64,000 nt of DNA. It comes from Candidatus Flexicrinis proximus (GTDB lineage: Bacteria; Chloroflexota; Anaerolineae; Aggregatilineales; Phototrophicaceae). Below, piece after piece: positions 7,813-15,046 of the stretch. Under the pieces are notes generated by a model. It saw only the letters and a list, made by a program, of their open reading frames with translations. It was not told the origin of the DNA and made no database searches. The first letter of the stretch is position 1. Every line of letters starts with the position of its first letter. The position numbers and the translations under genes were made by a program. Location: contig JADJQF010000033.1 of NCBI GenBank assembly GCA_016712885.1, positions 682,001 through 746,000 of the forward strand, written 5' to 3'.

Positions 7813-10305
7813 TTACCCGACGCCGTACAGCGCCCGGTAAATCGTATAGAACGTGTAGATCCGCTGCACGTAGCCCTTCGTACTGGCAATCGTGATGGCG
7901 TCCACGAACGCGTCGGGATCGTTTCCAGCCGTTTCGCGCCAGGTAATCGCCCGTCCCGGCCCTGCGTTATAGCCCGCCAGCGCCGGCACCGGGTCGCCGC
8001 CGAATCGCTGGAGCTGCTCGTCGATGTATTCCGCCCCGAACGCAATCCCCGCGTAAGGCTTGAACAGGTCGGCGTGATCGTAATCCGGCCAGTTCAACAC
8101 CCCCGCCAGGTACTCCGCCGTCGACGGGATGACCTGGGTCAGCCCTTTTTCGCCGGCGGCTGCCGTGGCATACGTATCGAACAGGCTCTCGTGCCGGATC
8201 AGCGAAAACAGCAGCAGCGGATCGAAATCCCGCGCCTGCGCCTCGGCCAGTACCAGGTTCAGGTACGGCACCGGGTAGCGCAGGCGGCCGATGAACGCCG
8301 GCGCATCGAGCGTTCCGGTATTCGCCGCCGCGATCAGATTTGCAGCGGCCTGCTGCGACGGGTAATAGGCTGCGAACGACAGGAAATCCAGCGACAGTGC
8401 GTAATTCACCGCCCCGTTGTCGGTGTAGGCTTCTAGCAAGTCAAGCAGTTCGTCCTCAGCGGCGGGGTACAACCCCAGTGCCCACAGCTCGCGTCCCCGG
8501 ATATAACGCGCGTCGGAGGTCACGCTTTGTGGCAGCCCGTCGAGGGCTGTCCCGTCGGCGAGTCCGAATGTTTGCCGGATCCAGGCTTCCGCGGCGGCCT
8601 TATCGGCGGCCAGGTCGCCGGGGGGATACGCCCGCTGCGCCGGCTGCTCGAACATGCGCCGCCCGTTCAGCCAGTCGCGTGACCGTGCCGCCGCAAAGCT
8701 GTCCGGCGCGGCGCTGACCGCGTTGGTCCAGGCATCGCGTGCGACGTCTTGCGCCCCGCGCGCCTGCGCCAGCCGCCCCACCTGCAAATACGAATCCGCC
8801 CGTGTTGTCCCGCTCGAGGCCGCCGCAAGCTGGCCGTAGAGCCGCTCCGCCAGGCCGGTATCGGCGCTGCTTAGCGCCGCCGAAGCCGCTATGCCCAGCC
8901 CGCTCACGGCCTGTTCGCTGACCGGGTAGCGCTCCGCCAGCGTCAGGAAGACATCGCGTGCCTCGGCAAATTGTCCCGCCTCGTTGTGCAGATACCCCGC
9001 GCGCCACAGCGCTTCCGCTGCCGTCGCCGCCAGGTTCGGATAGGTCTCCGCGATCCTCAGGTACGTGCGGATCGCTTCCGGGACGTCTCCGCCTACAAAG
9101 TACGTGCGGCCTTCCTCCAGCAGCGCATCGCCGAACAGCGCATTGGTCGGATACTGCTCGACCACCGTGCGGAAGGCCACCAGCGCCGCCGGATTGTTGC
9201 CGACCGCCCGGTAGGCGCGTCCCAGATACAGATGCAGTTCTGCCGGGATTTCGCTGAGTGTCACCGTGGTCGTGTACTCATTGAACGCCGTGATCGCTGC
9301 CGGGTAATCCTCGGCGAAGCTATAGGCGCGGCCCCGCGTGTACGCCGAAACGCTGACGCCAAGCTCGCTCAATGCCCCGATCGCCGGGATCGCCGCCCCC
9401 GGTACGTCCACATAGGTATCGAGTACGCGCTGGAAGCGCGCCGCTGCCGCCGCCGCATCCCCCGACGCGCGCAGCGACTCGGCCGCCGACAGCTCGATCA
9501 GCGCCTTGTAGCCGCGGTTCTGTGCCTCAGCCGCGATGCTGTCGTAGAGGGACGCCGCCCGTGTGTGCTGCCCGGCCGTCCTGTATAACTGCGCGGCCCG
9601 TTCGCGCAGCGCGGCCAGCGGCACCCGTGCCCGCAGCGCCGCGATCGCCGCGTCGTAGCTCGCCAGCGCCTCGCTCGTCATGTTCAGCGCGAACAAGGCG
9701 TCGCCGATCCGTTCGTTGACATAGCTGTCCACCACGCCCGGCCGCAGCCGCAGATACTGCCGGTAGTCGTTGACCGCGCTCGTCCAGCGTGCTACGCCCA
9801 GGTTCGCCTCGCCGCGCAGGAAATACGCCTGCGCCGATTCCGGAGTCTCCGGGTTGGCCGTCAGGTAGGTGGTCAGTACCGCCAGCGCGTCTTCGAAATC
9901 GCCTTCGCGCAGCGCCAGGATCGCGTAGCCTTCCGCTGCCTGTGGATCGTTTGCCGCGAACAGCAGGTATCCCGCGCGCGCCTCGTCGTAATATCCGTCA
10001 TGGGCCAGCACGTCGGCCTCGCCGACTGTCCGCGCCGTCACCGCCTGCGTGTTTTCGACTGCCTCCAGCGTATTGGGCGCCGGCGCGGTCGCGATTTGCG
10101 GCGCTGCGGTGGCGGCCAACTGGCCTTCAGGTGGCAGTCCGGTTGCATCAAGCGCGGCGCCGTCCTGCGGCGTCGTCGTCAGGGCCAGAACGCTCGGCGC
10201 ATCGGTGATGACGACGTAGGTGACCGGCACGTCTCCGCCGGCCAGATTGCAGCCAGAGACGGCGAAAACCACGGCCAGGAGTAGGGGGATCAGGGTTCGT
10301 TTCAT
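7813..10305 (-). CDS. Lipoprotein lytic transglycosylase with TPR repeats (SLT/GH23)
   Basis: Exported peptidoglycan lytic transglycosylase, 830 residues. The ATG at 10305 gives the signal peptide MKRTLIPLLLAVVFAVSGC, with Cys19 as lipidation site. Most of the protein (about 60-640) is a series of TPR-like helix pairs (DEARAGYLLFAANDPQAAEGYAI, YFLRGEANLGVARWTSAVND, AELHLYLGRAYRAVGNNPAALVAF), comparable to the superhelical U-domain of Slt70. The last 150 residues form the SLT domain, with catalytic Glu in SLIRHESLFD, then GEKGLTQVIPSTAEYLA, and the AGYNAGPGRAITW motif. It would cleave glycan strands with 1,6-anhydro product formation, which argues that the organism handles murein. The gene ends 65 nt before the kinase gene on the same strand. 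Confidence 0.92.
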   Translation of the reverse strand: MKRTLIPLLLAVVFAVSGCNLAGGDVPVTYVVITDAPSVLALTTTPQDGAALDATGLPPEGQLAATAAPQIATAPAPNTLEAVENTQAVTARTVGEADVLAHDGYYDEARAGYLLFAANDPQAAEGYAILALREGDFEDALAVLTTYLTANPETPESAQAYFLRGEANLGVARWTSAVNDYRQYLRLRPGVVDSYVNERIGDALFALNMTSEALASYDAAIAALRARVPLAALRERAAQLYRTAGQHTRAASLYDSIAAEAQNRGYKALIELSAAESLRASGDAAAAAARFQRVLDTYVDVPGAAIPAIGALSELGVSVSAYTRGRAYSFAEDYPAAITAFNEYTTTVTLSEIPAELHLYLGRAYRAVGNNPAALVAFRTVVEQYPTNALFGDALLEEGRTYFVGGDVPEAIRTYLRIAETYPNLAATAAEALWRAGYLHNEAGQFAEARDVFLTLAERYPVSEQAVSGLGIAASAALSSADTGLAERLYGQLAAASSGTTRADSYLQVGRLAQARGAQDVARDAWTNAVSAAPDSFAAARSRDWLNGRRMFEQPAQRAYPPGDLAADKAAAEAWIRQTFGLADGTALDGLPQSVTSDARYIRGRELWALGLYPAAEDELLDLLEAYTDNGAVNYALSLDFLSFAAYYPSQQAAANLIAAANTGTLDAPAFIGRLRYPVPYLNLVLAEAQARDFDPLLLFSLIRHESLFDTYATAAAGEKGLTQVIPSTAEYLAGVLNWPDYDHADLFKPYAGIAFGAEYIDEQLQRFGGDPVPALAGYNAGPGRAITWRETAGNDPDAFVDAITIASTKGYVQRIYTFYTIYRALYGVG

Positions 10306-10446
10306 CCCGCCATTATCACGGGCGTGGCGCGCACTCGTCAACCGCGCGCGGCCTACGTTTGGAGTACGAAATTCGCGGCACCGGGCAGGTCAGTCGCAAT
10401 TCATCGGGCGTGTCGTTCGGCTGCGCGCGCGTTATGCGCTTCTGAT

Positions 10447-10555
10447 GGGCTTCCATGCCAAACCCCGGTGGCGGCGTTTGCACTCCTGCGCCTCGCGGAT
10501 TCGGGGTCGAGAGGCTCAAATCCCTTGCGGAGGCCTGGAGGTGCGGCCCCCACGC
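10447..10555 (+). repeat. Dispersed structured repeat, copy 3 (degenerate)
   Basis: Recognisable order AAACCCCGG, TTTGCACTCCTGC, CGGGGTCGAGAGGCTC, AAATCCCTTGCGGAGG, CTGGAGG, but the 5' hairpin arm and the central stem are decayed and the last hairpin reads GGAGGTGCGGCCCCCAC. It lies between the SLT lipoprotein and the glycosyltransferase genes, opposite to their direction. Confidence 0.65.
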
Positions 10556-10574
10556 TCCAGGTGCATTACGGCTT

Positions 10575-11702
10575 TTAAACGCGTGGAGCCGGGATCAGGG
10601 CAGCCATCGTTTGCGCGACTTCGTTGTCCCACCGGAAGGCCTCGCTCCGCGCCAGCGCTGCGGTCGAGATCGTCTGGTACAGCATGGGGTCTTCCAGCCG
10701 CCGGATCGCCTGTGCCAGCGCTGTCGGGTCGTCCGCCGGGACCAGCAGTCCGTCCACGCCGTCGGTGATTACTTCGGGGTTTCCGCCAACCCGTGAGGCC
10801 ACGCTCGGCGTCGCCACCGCCAGCGCTTCCAGCAGCGTATGGCTCAGGCCCTCCGTCCGGCTGCTCAGCACATACACGTCCCCGGCCCGCAGGTAGCGCA
10901 GCACATCCTCGTGCGCCAGCAGTCCGGTAAACGTGACTCGTCCGGCCGCCGGCATCGCCTCAAGCGCCGCTCGCTGTGGGCCGTCGCCGATCACCACCAG
11001 CCGCCAGTCCGGAAGCTGTTCCAGCGCCCGCACCATAACATCCACGCCTTTGACCGGCGTCAGCCGCGCCACTGAGACGATCAGCTTGCCGGGCGCCAGT
11101 CCTAGCGCGTTTCGCAGCGCTTCGCGCGGCGTGTCCGCCAGTTTCGGGTCGGGTATCGCGTTGTAGATCACCTGGATTCGTGCCGGCTCGACGCCCCAGC
11201 CTTCCACCAGCCGCGCGACGTGCTGGCTGGGGACGATCACCGTATCCGCTGCCCGCACCGCCCGCCGGTGGTAGGCTTTCAGAACACGCAGCGTCAGCGG
11301 CAGGGCAGTCTGCTGGAACGCGCCGACATCCAGCGTCGTCAGCTTGCGCCGGTCGGCCATTTCCCACACCCAGTCGCCGACCACCTTCACGATGATTCGC
11401 CGCCGGAAACGCAGCCTGAGGATCGGCAGCATCAGCGTTGCCAGCGTATGCACGAACAATACGTCCGCCCGCCCGCACACCCCCCATGCCGCGCCCAGGA
11501 ACCCGGCAAGCCGCCTCACGCGGCCGCCGCCTGCCCGTTTGACCGGATACCCGTAGTCTGCGTCCTGCGTGCCCGCTTGACCGAACGTCACCACTTCGGT
11601 GCCATGCCCCTGTGCCAGCAGTTCCGGCAGCAGGTGGTACAAATACGTGCTCGGCCCGCCCGGATCGGGATGGAAGATGCCGGTCAGGACGCCGATCCGC
11701 AT
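10575..11702 (-). CDS. Glycosyltransferase family 4 (GT-B fold)
   Basis: Cytosolic retaining glycosyltransferase, 375 residues, transferring a sugar from a nucleotide donor to an unknown acceptor. MRIGVLTGIFHPDPGGPSTY is the typical N-terminal acceptor-domain start. The donor-domain signature begins VSVARLTPVKGVDVMVRALE, continues with the GDGP loop and ends with the E-x7-E motif RTEGLSHTLLEALA (about 300-315). The ATG at 11702 lies directly after the ychF stop, so a much longer upstream frame through ychF is rejected. Adjacency suggests co-transcription with ychF. Confidence 0.88.
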   Translation of the reverse strand: MRIGVLTGIFHPDPGGPSTYLYHLLPELLAQGHGTEVVTFGQAGTQDADYGYPVKRAGGGRVRRLAGFLGAAWGVCGRADVLFVHTLATLMLPILRLRFRRRIIVKVVGDWVWEMADRRKLTTLDVGAFQQTALPLTLRVLKAYHRRAVRAADTVIVPSQHVARLVEGWGVEPARIQVIYNAIPDPKLADTPREALRNALGLAPGKLIVSVARLTPVKGVDVMVRALEQLPDWRLVVIGDGPQRAALEAMPAAGRVTFTGLLAHEDVLRYLRAGDVYVLSSRTEGLSHTLLEALAVATPSVASRVGGNPEVITDGVDGLLVPADDPTALAQAIRRLEDPMLYQTISTAALARSEAFRWDNEVAQTMAALIPAPRV

Positions 11703-11704
11703 AC

Positions 11705-12793
11705 CTATCTTCCCGGTTGGCTGAACCGGATGTTCAGGATATCGCCATCCTTGACGATATACTCCTTGCCTTCCAGCCGGAACTTCCCGGCAGCCTTCAG
11801 CCCGGCCTCGCTGCCGACGCTGACCAGATCGTCGTACGAGAACACTTCTGCGCGGATGAAACCTTTTTGCAGGTCGCTGTGGATCACGCCGGCCGCTTCC
11901 GGCGCGGCTGCTCCGGCCGATACCGTCCATGCGCGCACTTCGTCCGGCCCCACCGTGAAGAACGACAAGTAGCGCATCAATTCATAGCTCAGGCGGATGA
12001 CCTTGGCCGCGCCGCGTTCCGTGATGCCGTATTCGCTCATAAACATCTCGGCGCCCTCGGCGTCCAATTGCAGGATTTCCGCTTCCAGTTTGCCTTGCAG
12101 CGTCGTCACGAAGGCGTGCTTGTGCGGATACGCCAGCAGCGCGGCGTCGACCTGCTGGCCTTCGCTCGCGTTATAGACGACGATCACCGGCTTCAGGGTA
12201 AAGAAGCCGTATCCGCGCAGCGATTTCACCTCGTCGTCGCTCAAATCGAGGTCGCGCAGCGGCATTTCCTGCTCCAACGCCGCCTTCAGCCGCCCCATCA
12301 TCTCGATCTGCGGCAGCACTTCCGGCTCGGACTTCTTGCCTTTGACCCGCAGTTCGTCGTTCAGTTTCTGCAGGCGGTTTTCAATCGTAATCAGGTCGCT
12401 GATCAGGAATTCGCCGTCGATGATGCTCAGGTCGCGCGCCGGGTCGATCGTCTCGTACGGGTGCGGCACGCTGCTTGATTCGAACGCGCGCACCACATGC
12501 ACCAGCCCGTCAACCTGCTGGAGTTCGTTGCGGAACTGGCCTTTCAGCCCGCCTTCGGAGATGCCTTTGTCCATCCCGGCGATGTCCGCGAAAGTGATCG
12601 TCGCGTAGATCGTCTTCTTCGGGGTGTACATCTCCGTCAGCTTGTCGATCCGCGGATCGGGGACGTTGACGACCGCGGTATGGACTTCAAACTGTCCGCT
12701 GCTGACCGCCGCTGTTTCCAGGTTTTGGCCGGTCAGCGCGTTGAAAATAGTAGTCTTGCCAGAGTTCGGGAGGCCGATAATGCCGAGACGCAT
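11705..12793 (-). CDS. ychF: Ribosome-binding ATPase/GTPase YchF (OLA1 family)
   Basis: Obg-family P-loop NTPase of 362 residues, the usual YchF length. G1 is GLPNSGKTTIFNALTG (7-22), G3 is DIAGMDKGIS followed by GLKGQFRNELQQVDGLVHVVR, a YchF hallmark. The G4 position reads YNASE instead of NKxD, the known change giving ATP preference. A coiled-coil region (about 130-200) and a C-terminal TGS domain (IRAEVFSYDDLVS to GDILNIRF) complete the protein. YchF proteins associate with ribosomes and affect stress responses. The start ATG follows an AGGAACACGC-type weak site. Confidence 0.95.
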   Translation of the reverse strand: MRLGIIGLPNSGKTTIFNALTGQNLETAAVSSGQFEVHTAVVNVPDPRIDKLTEMYTPKKTIYATITFADIAGMDKGISEGGLKGQFRNELQQVDGLVHVVRAFESSSVPHPYETIDPARDLSIIDGEFLISDLITIENRLQKLNDELRVKGKKSEPEVLPQIEMMGRLKAALEQEMPLRDLDLSDDEVKSLRGYGFFTLKPVIVVYNASEGQQVDAALLAYPHKHAFVTTLQGKLEAEILQLDAEGAEMFMSEYGITERGAAKVIRLSYELMRYLSFFTVGPDEVRAWTVSAGAAAPEAAGVIHSDLQKGFIRAEVFSYDDLVSVGSEAGLKAAGKFRLEGKEYIVKDGDILNIRFSQPGR

Positions 12794-12989
12794 GCGTGTT
12801 CCTCTGCGTGGGTTGTCGAATCGCCCGCAAGTATATCAGACCGGCCCCCGGCGTCTAAGTCGAGAATTACAGCTCGCTTGATTCCGGTTGCCAAACTGAA
12901 AGCGCCTTCCCTTCATCGCAGCCGACGACTCCCAATCGCTCTTTCTGGCTGCTCTTGCTGACAGTTGAAAACGGACGGCGAAATACTAT

Positions 12990-13015
12990 CGGCTAATCGC
13001 TGTCCGCTATCCGCC
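12990..13015 (-). repeat. Short AGC-rich tail at the end of the ClbS-like gene
   Basis: On the minus strand GCGGATAGCGG, ACAGCGATTAGC and CGATAG supply the last codons (IADSD) and the TAG stop of the gene. The pattern is like that at 2330-2383. Confidence 0.35.
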
Positions 13016-13520
13016 GCATATACTCGAGATGTTCGCCGAAGTGCTCGTAGGTGCTGATGATAATCCAGTGGCTGACCGACTTCTCCAGGTCGGACTCGGG
13101 CTGGAAATGCCGGTAGGGGCGTTGAAGGTCGGCGTCGGTCATTTGGCTGACTCGCGTCACGACTCGCGCGTGGGTCTCGCGCAGCCTGCGCCACACCTCG
13201 TCCAGCGGCAGATCGCGATAGCGTGCCTGGATCACGCCGTTTATGCGGTCCCAGCCGTGCTCATCCGTGCCGCGCCACGCGCTGTCCCACATCTCCTGTG
13301 TCACGCCCAGCGCCGCCGGCCGCGACCGGCCATCGAGCAGCGCCAGCAGGTTATCCTCCCACGCCGCCAGGTGCATCGTATGGTCTTTGACCGTCCAGCC
13401 CGCCGGGTCAGCCTTCACCGTCGACTGCTCGGCGCTCAGCGAGTCGAGAGCAGCCTGCAACCGCCGCCATTCCGCCTCGATACGCGCGAGCAGCGCTTCT
13501 ACCGTGATTGCCTCCGCCAT
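12993..13520 (-). CDS. ClbS/DfsB-like (DinB superfamily) four-helix protein, paralogue 1
   Basis: 175 residues. The start at 13520 is chosen for the GGAGGAGGT site four bases before ATG. The GWTVKDHTMHLAAWEDNLLALL segment near residue 43 with its conserved His, and a C-terminal STYEHFGEHLEYM helix with a second His pair, fit the ClbS/DfsB/IrtY branch of the DinB-like metal-binding helical bundles. ClbS itself protects against the genotoxin colibactin by opening its cyclopropane ring; other members are thiol- or metal-dependent enzymes of unknown role. About 150 bp upstream are two overlapping LexA-type boxes. A paralogue (about half identical by eye) is encoded directly upstream at 13748. Confidence 0.8.
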   Translation of the reverse strand: MAEAITVEALLARIEAEWRRLQAALDSLSAEQSTVKADPAGWTVKDHTMHLAAWEDNLLALLDGRSRPAALGVTQEMWDSAWRGTDEHGWDRINGVIQARYRDLPLDEVWRRLRETHARVVTRVSQMTDADLQRPYRHFQPESDLEKSVSHWIIISTYEHFGEHLEYMRRIADSD

Positions 13521-13665
13521 GAGTACCTCCTCCGTCGCAGCATTCACCTTTCCCGATAGTGTATGCCCGTTGGATGTAGTGGTGTCAGATGGAATAGGCG
13601 CGATTCTGCAGTCTCACGGCGGCCGCAGACTTAATTTACCTGTGTCTGACAAGCAAAATTCTGTT

Positions 13666-13691
13666 CGAACAAATGTTCGAACAAATGTTTC
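13666..13691. promoter_or_regulatory. Two overlapping LexA (SOS)-type boxes
   Basis: The stretch holds CGAACAAATGTTCG (13666-13679), a perfect match to the Gram-positive DinR/LexA consensus CGAACRNRYGTTYG, and overlapping it CGAACAAATGTTTC (13678-13691), with one mismatch. It lies between the two ClbS/DinB-like genes, about 146 bp upstream of the start at 13520. Some Chloroflexota LexA proteins use a GAAC-N4-GTTC-like operator, so SOS control is plausible. No lexA gene is in the window. Confidence 0.55.
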
Positions 13692-13747
13692 TCACTTCGC
13701 CATCGACCTGTGATACAGTGTTCACGAACGTCGGTACTGCTGCGGAG

Positions 13748-14260
13748 CTATCCCTCTGCGATGGCTTTCATCCACGGCAGATGTTCCTCATAGTGCTCGT
13801 AGGTGTCGCCTATCAGCCACCCAACCACCGGCTCCGTCCGGTCCGAGTCGGGCTGGTAATGCTTATAGGGGCGCAGCAGGTCGGCGTCGGCAAGCTGGCT
13901 GATTCGTGCTGTCACCGCGCTGTGAATGGCGCGCGTCTCTTCGAAAATTTCGTCCAGCGACAGGTCTTTGTTTCGCTTTTGTATCAATGCGTTGAGGTTA
14001 TCTATGCCAATGTCCCATGCAGCGTCGCCGATTCCCATCGCCTCCAGCCGCGAGCCGCCGTCCACCAGCGCGACCATCCCGTATTCCCACTTCGCCATGT
14101 GGATCAGGTGGTCTTTGACCGTCCATCCGGCCGCGTCGGTCTTTGCGGTCATCTGGTCCGGGGTGAGCGTTGCCAGGTACGCTTCAAGCGCCTTCCATCC
14201 CGCTTCGATGCGTGCCAGCAGTTCCGCTGTCGTTATCTTGTCGTGGCTTTCATCAGTCAT
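13748..14260 (-). CDS. ClbS/DfsB-like (DinB superfamily) protein, paralogue 2
   Basis: 170 residues, starting MTDESHDKITTAELLARIE; an upstream in-frame start lacks a ribosome-binding site. GWTVKDHLIHMAKWEYGMVAL and DTYEHYEEHLPWMKAIAEG align with the same two His-bearing helices of its neighbour. Also shared are the TAELLARIEAGWKALEAYLATL start and the LLRPYKHYQPDSD motif (LQRPYRHFQPESD in paralogue 1). This is a tandem gene duplication with divergence. Enzyme substrate unknown. Confidence 0.8.
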   Translation of the reverse strand: MTDESHDKITTAELLARIEAGWKALEAYLATLTPDQMTAKTDAAGWTVKDHLIHMAKWEYGMVALVDGGSRLEAMGIGDAAWDIGIDNLNALIQKRNKDLSLDEIFEETRAIHSAVTARISQLADADLLRPYKHYQPDSDRTEPVVGWLIGDTYEHYEEHLPWMKAIAEG

Positions 14261-14376
14261 TGAGGGATCCCTGTGCTGATCGTAAAAGGAGTTGCCTGTG
14301 TGCCGCAAAGACTAACGCGCTCGGTCCGCTTTCAACACCCCCATCCGTAGGGGCAACCACTTTATCAGGTTCACCC

Positions 14377-14382
14377 TATAAT
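14377..14382 (+). promoter_or_regulatory. Candidate -10 box before the Nudix gene
   Basis: A perfect TATAAT lies 24 bp before the ATG at 14406. No convincing -35 box is found at the right distance. A GGGGGGAG ribosome-binding site follows. Confidence 0.35.
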
Positions 14383-14405
14383 CGAATCGATGAAAAGGGG
14401 GGAGT

Positions 14406-14876
14406 ATGACCATGATCACCAGCGCTTTTGGAAATCAGCTCGTCGAATTCTTGCCGCCGGACGCGCCGCTTGACCCGGCCATCCCGCTCACCTTCACGCA
14501 GGTCGTCGCCACCTTTAAGGGCGCCGCGCTGCTCGTCTATGTGACCCACCGCGGCCAGTGGGAAACCCCTGGCGGCGGCATTGAGCCGGGCGAACCGGCC
14601 GCTGTCTGCGCGGCCCGCGAACTGTGGGAAGAAAGCGGCCAGGTCGCCGAGTCACTCACCTTTGCCAGCTGGTTCCGCGTCCGTTTCCCGTACGACAACC
14701 GCGAAGAATACGGCGCGCTCTATACCGCCACGCTGGCCGAGATTCGCCCGTTTACACCTAACGATGAAACTGCGCGCATTCTGCTCTGGAATGGCACCGA
14801 TGCGCTTGACGATCGCTTTGGGGATTGGAGCAGGGCGTTTATCGCTCAGTTGGCCGGTAAGGATGAAGCGCACTAA
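14406..14876 (+). CDS. Nudix hydrolase
   Basis: 156-residue cytosolic Mg-dependent pyrophosphohydrolase acting on a nucleoside-diphosphate-linked compound. The Nudix box starts GGIEPGEPAAVCAARELWEE and fits G-x5-E-x7-REU-x-EE-x-GU, except that Gln stands at the last hydrophobic place and Val follows. The preceding RGQWETPGG is typical. The start is fixed by GGGGGGAGT directly before ATG. The substrate is not predictable from the sequence. It stands alone on the plus strand between minus-strand genes and is followed by repeat copy 4. Confidence 0.88.
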   Translation: MTMITSAFGNQLVEFLPPDAPLDPAIPLTFTQVVATFKGAALLVYVTHRGQWETPGGGIEPGEPAAVCAARELWEESGQVAESLTFASWFRVRFPYDNREEYGALYTATLAEIRPFTPNDETARILLWNGTDALDDRFGDWSRAFIAQLAGKDEAH

Positions 14877-14893
14877 GTGTATCTTGGGCTGTG

Positions 14894-15036
14894 TTTCGGG
14901 GTTCCACCCGAAACCCCGGCAGGAGTTTGCACTCCTGCACCTCCCACTGCGATTTTGTGGCGTTCACGCCACAAAATCGCAGATGAGGGGTCGAGGGGCG
15001 CAAGTCCCTTGCGGAGGTGTGGAGGCAGCGCCTCTA
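14894..15036 (+). repeat. Dispersed structured repeat, copy 4 (subfamily A, well preserved)
   Basis: The best reference copy. It has TTTCGGG and CCCGAAA arms, the hairpin GCAGGAGTTTGCACTCCTGC and a perfect 15-bp central stem at 14949-14980 (GCGATTTTGTGGCGT pairing with ACGCCACAAAATCGC, loop TC). GAGGGGTCGAGGGGCGCAAG follows, and GAGGCAGCGCCTC ends it. It lies between the convergent Nudix and PBP-like genes. Confidence 0.9.
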
Positions 15037-15046
15037 CCAGCCATCC

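Noticed and set aside
11703..11930. N-terminal extension of the glycosyltransferase frame
   Set aside because: It overlaps the end of ychF in another frame. The family start MRIGVLTG at 11702 comes directly after the ychF stop.
14940..15043. Small frames inside the repeat copies (for example ...GAQVPCGGVEA...)
   Set aside because: They arise from the structured repeat itself, in every copy and in several frames, so they are not counted as genes.
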